64,000 bases of DNA from Globodera rostochiensis (lineage: Eukaryota > Nematoda > Chromadorea > Rhabditida > Heteroderidae), in the NCBI GenBank assembly GCA_018350325.1, contig JAEVLN010000010.1, positions 3,162,001-3,226,000 of the forward strand, written 5' to 3'. The notes under the pieces were generated by a model. The model was not told the origin of the DNA and ran no database searches. It saw only the letters and a program-made list of their open reading frames with translations. Below are positions 58,534 through 64,000 of the stretch, one piece after another. Each line of letters begins with the position of its first letter. Position 1 is the stretch's first letter. A program made the position numbers and the translations under genes.

Positions 58534-61252
58534 TTAATTCTTTCGTCTGCCTCTAGTTTTAATCCGTTCCTTTTCATAAATTTCGATATATTCCGCCACT
58601 TCATTGCTGCCATCGGAGCCATTATTATCATTCCGAAGATTTTCATTCAGTTGAAATCGATTATACCTTTGATTATTAAACTGAGGTTGTTGGAATCTGC
58701 TGGTGGGGGCTTTTGACCCTTAACATTTGTTAACAAATTAATTAATATAAGGTTTTGATGTAAACGAAAGAAATTGAGGAAAAATAATATATAATTTAAA
58801 TAGATTTTTTTAAAATTCTTTTGAAATTTATTGTATTAACAATTTTAAATTATTTTCGTCATAATTCAGATTTTTCTGAAAATTTTATTTTACTCAGTCC
58901 GAAACAAACATTTCTCAAAAGAATGTTTAATTTGTTTTTTACATCTTTAAACAAAAACCATTTTTGATACTTACGGCATCCAAAGGTGAGCACAAGCGCG
59001 TTACGAAATTTGCTGTTCAAAAAACAGTATGTGATCGGATTGGTGCAAGATGAAAGGTAGGTCAGCACAGTGATCAAAGTGTTCAGCTCAGAGTTCCAGA
59101 TGTTAAAACTCTGACAAAATTTTTGAAATATAAAAAATGAACGATTTTGAGATTATATGAGTGAATCCGAGTCAAAAATGGGGGAAATGCTCACAAAACA
59201 TTACCCCAAATGCGTCCTGTGCGTTCAGCAGCAGCCACCAAATGTATGAAGGTGTCCAACAGCAGAAGAAAATCACCACAATCACAATCAACATTCTGAT
59301 TAAACTAAATAAGAAATTTTATAAAAAAATATTCAATAATTCAATTTAAATTTTTTTTTTTGAGTAATTAATGCATTTGTTTCTCATTTACCGTTGTTTG
59401 GCCATTGCAGTTCTGCCGGAATGAGTTGAGCTGAAAGAATTAATGAGTTTTTTCTTATTTAATTTAAATATTTTACCGTAAACTTTGTTCTGCCGAAGTT
59501 CCCCAGCTTGCATTTTTCCATTCATTTACAGTCATTGAATCTCTTGTTTCTGCACGATGCCGTAAACTTTTTCTTAAGAATTGATGCCAAGTTAGGACCC
59601 TGAAAATAACAGGAAAAATTAGCATTGTATTAGTAAATTTTCATAAGCTGAGGTTTATCATATATAATACCAACTTAGTTTTTGAGCAATTTGCAACTGT
59701 CGTATTCTTATCGCTTGAGTTTCTTGCTGCGTTTGTGCCATTTTCATATGCAATAGAATTGTTGTTAATGTTAGCTTAAAAATATATGCATATTTTTCTA
59801 TTTCTTATGTTTAAAATTATAATAATATAAAAAAAATAATTACAATAAATATTTACTTCCAATTTCGACCGCTGCGATATCAATTCTGATCCCACCTTTC
59901 AATGTAGCAATAACATTAGCATATCTAACATATAACAAATAAAATAAAAAATTTGCATTAGTCAAAATTTTCTTACAAAACAGTCATTGTGACGAGTGGG
60001 ATGACAAGCAGCACAAAGGTCATATAAATCTTAAACAATTTATATTTTTAATATATTTTTAAAATATATAAAATCTGATGCTTTTCATTTACTTGGTATC
60101 CAAAATGAACGATTGGCTCAAATTTTGGCGCGCAGTTCAACCCATTTCGATTGTAAGTGCGTTCCTCATACATGAACAGCATAAACACATTGGCGATGAC
60201 GGAAACAAGCCTAACAAAAATATGCATATCTGATAGTAGAATGCTTAAACATTAAAGTTTACCAAACTAAGCTGATCACAAACATAGCATGCGCACGAGT
60301 GTGCCAAACTCGTGAATGCAACGGTTTACAAATGGCATAGTATCGTTCCAGAGCAATTGCCGCCAATGTATAGGCTGAGGCTGTAACCACAACAGCTGAA
60401 CGAGATATGAATCATTTAGGTATTTTAATTAAAATTTAAATTAATATTTAATTTTAGCAAAAGTTATCACGTTGCAAATAAGCCAATAATTTGCAAAACA
60501 GATCGCCAAAAACCCAGCAATAAACGAGCGAACTGACCAATGTGGGTGGCATGCCTTTTAAAATAAAAATTGAATAATAACAAATGGAAACTAAAATTTA
60601 TAAAAATTGCTTACAAACAACGCTTAACAAAAGATCACTGAGTGCTAAGTTAAGCAAATATAAATTTGTCACAGAGCGCATGGAACGTTGCTAAATTAGT
60701 TAAACAAAATTTAATTCTTGTAAAATAGTAAAATGAAAAATATTTCTATTAAAAAAACCAATAAATTGATTGATTTATTAAATACCTGCAAAATAACGAC
60801 CACAACAATTGAATTTCCGACAACAGAAAGGCAAAAAATTACACAGAATGCAAAAATCATCAAATAATTGTCAAATGTCGGTCGAAACACACAATCCTAA
60901 ATAGGGGAAAAATGGCTAAAAAATTAAAGTATCATTAAAATCGGGGTATGACAATATAGCGTCGGGACATTTATTTTTTAAACCCAAACAATTCAAACAA
61001 ATTTGGTTCAAAGTGAGTTTAAAATGGGTTGGCCAACGACGGCACTGACGCTACAATTTAATAATTAAATTAAAAAACAAATTTGGAAAATCTTTAAGAA
61101 TTAAAAATAATTTAAATATGTAATTTTCCAACCACATTCATCATTCCGAGTTCATCCAACATCGATCTCAAATTTTCGTCATTGAAGTCAATTTCTGTTA
61201 TATTTTGGCCAAACTTGGTTTGATTATTTATTGCACTGTTGTTAAAAAACAT
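58534..61252 (-). CDS. ckr: cholecystokinin/gastrin receptor-like GPCR
   Basis: Rhodopsin-class peptide receptor. The N-terminal exon has glycosylation sequons (NNSAINNQTKF, GQNITEIDF). TM1 is in NYLMIFAFCVIFCLSVVGNS; TM2 in RSVTNLYLLNLALSDLLLSV; TM3 ends LERYYAICKPLHS followed by RVWHTRAHAMFVI, which closely matches the CCK-receptor second loop (SRVWxTxxHA). TM4 and loop 2 give LVWLVSVIANVFMLF and the disulfide Cys in NGLNCAPKFEP. TM5 is in IYMTFVLLVIPLVTMTVLYA, TM6 in MLIVIVVIFFCWTPSYIWWL (CWxP) and TM7 in LTYLSSCTNPITYCFLNSKF (NPxxY variant). The first exon past TM7 ends FGC at a GTAAGT donor. A last exon (about 58711-58534) adds a tail SKAPTSRFQQPQFNNQRYNR to RGRRKN. All seven helices and the functional motifs are intact. 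Start Met 61252 is the best of several. Confidence 0.9.
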
Positions 61253-61646
61253 TTCAGAAGCACAATAATAAAATTCGGGGACGGAAATCTTAAAACAGAT
61301 GAACTTCATTAATTTAATTGTTAATAATGTAAAAAGTTTTTTAATGATAATTTCATTTTTTAAAGAGTTTAAAGAAAAATAATTGTTATTTGGTGGTTCA
61401 ATCAAAATTTTGTTCGTAAAAAAGATGGCCAATTTAAATTGCTGGGCAACTTCCTACTCCCCCCCCCCCCACAAAATTCGAAACAATAAATTATTTTCAG
61501 TAAAGTAAATGATGAATGATTAATTAGTCAATAATAACAATTAATTTATATATAAAAAAATCCTAACATTAAGTCACCATAACAATAAACTCAGCAATTC
61601 TAGAAAAAGTTTTTTTTTAAATTTTAAACAAAAAATGGATATAACA
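61253..61646. other. upstream region of the receptor gene
   Basis: Likely 5' region of the GPCR gene; an in-frame Met further upstream (61432) would add a hydrophobic extension. Contains a 12-C tract at 61459-61470. Confidence 0.4.
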
Positions 61647-61763
61647 CAGGGTTCCGATATCTGCGGATTTTTCCTCATTATGTGGTTTTTGGAAAGGCCA
61701 ATGAGGATTTTTTTTTGAAATGCGGAATTGCGGATTTGAAGGCTAAATTTTCAAAATGAGGTT

Positions 61764-61977
61764 TTTTTGTGGTTTTTCAAAAGTTCAGGGTTTTTTAATG
61801 TAAAAAAGCATCACATTCCTTCCAATTTTGGTTGCAAATCTGTTACCAAATTAAGTCAAAAATCCAAAATTTTTTGTGGTTTTTCAAAAGTTCAGGGTTT
61901 TTTAATGTAAAAAAGCATCACATTCCTTCCAATTTTGGTTGCAAATCTGTTACCAAATTAAGTCAAAAATCCAAAAT
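61764..61977. repeat. 107-bp tandem duplication inside a MITE
   Basis: Two near-identical 107-bp units, each running from TTTTGTGGTTTTTC to AAGTCAAAAATCC. Confidence 0.9.
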
Positions 61978-61983
61978 TTTCTC

Positions 61984-62005
61984 GGCGGCGCCTATCGGCA
62001 CCGCC
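61984..62005. repeat. 22-bp GC-rich hairpin, copy 5
   Basis: Identical to copies 1, 2 and 4; preceded by ACCAAATTAAGTC and CAAAATTTTCTC inside the complete element 61647-62261. Confidence 0.88.
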
Positions 62006-62269
62006 GACCACCGCCCAGTTTCCCAAATTTTTTTTTGAAAAATCTCGCGCAAAAAAATGATGTAAAATCACTAAAATGTTCATTTGTGACAGGAAGTTGC
62101 TCAAATCGATTGTTTGTACCCAGAAATATAACGAATAAAGCTATGTTTAGTTAAATTTTGTAGTTTTAATTAAGAAATGTCGAATTTGCGGATTTTAGGT
62201 ATCAAATGAGGATTTTTTAATGCTCCGATGCGGATTTAAAAAATTTTGAGATCGGAACCCTATATAACA

Positions 62270-62958
62270 GTATTGGTATTAAATAAAAAATATAACAAAT
62301 TAAAATTAAATGACATTCAACAAAGACCCTACAAATGAGCTGAATGTTAAAATTAAATTTTATTAGAAATTTGGGCTCCTAATTGACAGTTAAATGAAAA
62401 TATTAAGGTATTAATGAGATCAACGAGGATTTGGCTTGAGATGATGAAAGAACATTACACTGATCGATTACTAAGATGATGATGCTCGCCGCAGTCTGTG
62501 AATTTACTTCCTCATTTCAGAGGAATGCATTAGGCACCTTATCCTAATCTTTAAAGGTCAGTTTTGCGGGTAATAAAAATGTCAAAATTTATGTGCATAA
62601 AAGAGATTTATTTGGCTGAAATGGGCAGAAGAGTAATCAAAAATTCATTGAATTTTTTGGGAGCTTTTTGGCTATGTAAACTAAGAGAAATATTTTTAAA
62701 AAAACACTGATAAACGAGCATAAACCATGCTGCTATTTTTTAAAACAAGAAATTCCATTATTTTTCACTTTCACACAATTGTAAAAAACAATAACCTAAT
62801 AAATATGAATTTTCGTTTTTATTATACATATGGAGTGGAAGGGGGTATAAATGTGGTATTTTCATTTGTGATCTCTTTCTTTAAGGTCAAAATCTTCAAA
62901 CGGAATTAAATTTTGATTGTGTAAAAGAGTATAAACGAGGAAATTGTGGGCAAATTTA
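62270..62958. other. intergenic, nothing supported
   Basis: AT-rich sequence without a recognisable gene. A hydrophobic plus-strand frame at 62727-62909 is probably compositional. Confidence 0.5.
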
Positions 62959-63156
62959 ATGGCCTCGTTGCCGAAAATTATGGCACGTCAATGTGCAGAA
63001 GGAAGTAACTTTTTGTTGCCCGATGCTCCTCAAAAAAAACCCGACGCGGACGGCAAACTACGCCTGAATTGCTGTTGGTCGGAGGATGTTCCTAATGGCA
63101 TTTTCGCCGGGTTAGATGTCTCTGATGGGGAGGAGTTGGCGAGGAAGGAGCATTAA
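62959..63156 (+). CDS. possible small hypothetical protein or exon
   Basis: A 65-codon frame from an ATG, with GC and codon use more like coding sequence than its surroundings: MASLPKIMARQCAEGSNFLL, PQKKPDADGKLRLNCCWSED, AGLDVSDGEELARKEH. No domain, signal peptide or neighbouring exon was recognised. It could be a conserved small protein or the last exon of a gene. Confidence 0.3.
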   Translation: MASLPKIMARQCAEGSNFLLPDAPQKKPDADGKLRLNCCWSEDVPNGIFAGLDVSDGEELARKEH

Positions 63157-64000
63157 ATTAAATTAAATGGGAGCAAAAAGGAGAAAACTGACATGAGAAA
63201 AGTGCGAACGAACTCGGTGTCTACCTTTTTGTTTTCAAAATAAATGAAATTTATCTTAATTTTAACAAACAAAAAGTTTAAAAATTTAAATGATAAATTA
63301 TTAATAAACCTTCTTTTGTTAAATTTTTTCTAAAAGAATTAAAAATGTTTTTCAAGTTTTGTTAAAACCGTAAAGCTTGAACTTCTCCAAAAATAAATTC
63401 TTATATTAAATAACATTTGCTCGAAAAAAATGTTAGCAAATATTTGCTTTTATTTTCTGCCGCTGCCTAAAAAATATTAAAATCAAGGGAACCGGCGACT
63501 AAACATGAATTAAAAAATACAAAAAATGAAAGCTATTCTTAGTTGAATCTTAAAAAAATTTTTAATTAAAAATTAAAATAAAGTTGTGATTTTAAAAGAA
63601 ATGACTCTTAGAATAATTAAAGAAATTTTTGTTAGGGTTTGAGTTTGTGACATGCCACTAACAAATAAAAGTGCTGGAATTTTTTCTTTAAACACAAAAT
63701 AAATTTAACTAATTTTTGTTCCAATTTTAACGGAATAAAAAAATTCAAGTTAGGCTAAAATAATAAAAATTGAAGAAGCTCTCCATTCCATCCTAAAACA
63801 GCAACAAAGCTTTTAGCAAAAATTGAACAAATGGAGCGTATTTGGCCGGCAGAAGAGACGGTAAATCCCAGCGGGCTTCTTCTCGAGAGAGCCTCAATCT
63901 TCAAAATTGTTTTTTTTCCAACAAATACATAGAGAATTCACCCACGTAAGCGCAAAGGGCTTTTCGGCATTTTATTTGTAGGATTTAAATTTTTATTTTA
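63157..64000. other. intergenic, nothing supported
   Basis: AT-rich sequence to the window end; no gene or RNA recognised. Confidence 0.5.

Larger units (their letters stand above)
61647..62261. mobile_element. hAT-like MITE with tandem repeat and hairpin
   Basis: A 615-bp element flanked by a perfect 8-bp duplication ATATAACA (61639-61646 and 62262-62269). Left end CAGGGTTCCGATATC; right end inward AGGGTTCCGATCTC. The interior repeats TGCGGATTT, TGAGGATTTTT and GTGGTTTTTC words, has a 107-bp tandem duplication (about 61764-61977) and the hairpin at 61984-62005. It is the complete relative of the fragment at 17917-18104. Confidence 0.9.

Overview
The window reads as nuclear DNA of a nematode. 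It is strongly AT-rich, its genes are cut by many short T-rich introns (often 40-90 nt) ending in TTTYAG-type acceptors, and the recognisable genes are metazoan and nematode-like: a SYG-2/nephrin-type adhesion molecule, a cholecystokinin-type receptor, a PTF1a/HLH-13-class bHLH factor, Skp1-related, UGT and gamma-glutamyltransferase genes. A GC-AG intron and general style would suit a clade IV (tylenchid) worm, but that placement is inference. All exon joins were read by eye, so boundaries are approximate unless a donor/acceptor pair is stated.

Layout. 0.5-6.7 kb, minus strand: Skp1-related protein, OHCU decarboxylase with a signal-like N-terminus, UDP-glycosyltransferase. 7.6-14.2 kb, plus strand: a membrane receptor-like kinase that has lost the catalytic Asp (HGN instead of HRD), a small secreted Cys-rich protein ending in RDEL, and a secreted endonuclease/exonuclease/phosphatase-fold enzyme. 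14.9-15.8 kb, minus strand: a secreted coiled-coil protein with one 'W' module. 16.6-22.2 kb, plus strand: gamma-glutamyltranspeptidase, with a finger-like gene nested on the opposite strand in its large intron. 23.9-31.4 kb, minus strand: two paralogous secreted proteins built from alternating W and D modules; with the 15 kb gene they form a modular family I cannot assign to any named family. 32.9-39.2 kb: a small secreted protein, a bHLH gene whose basic region looks destroyed, a galectin-like gene and a four-TM LAPTM-like gene. 39.8-48.7 kb, minus strand: the SYG-2/nephrin-like gene. 48.7-58.5 kb: a gene-poor interval rich in mobile elements and homopolymeric G/C tracts. 58.5-61.3 kb, minus strand: the CCK-receptor-like GPCR.

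The most unusual recurring feature is a set of short (0.1-0.6 kb) hAT-like non-autonomous elements. Five have perfect 8-bp target-site duplications. Each is filled with its own short 'word' repeated in both orientations, and the word differs from element to element. At least five carry the same 22-bp GC-rich hairpin preceded by a similar AT-rich stretch, although their ends and words are unrelated. This shared module, and the W/D secreted family, are the best candidates for undescribed biology here.
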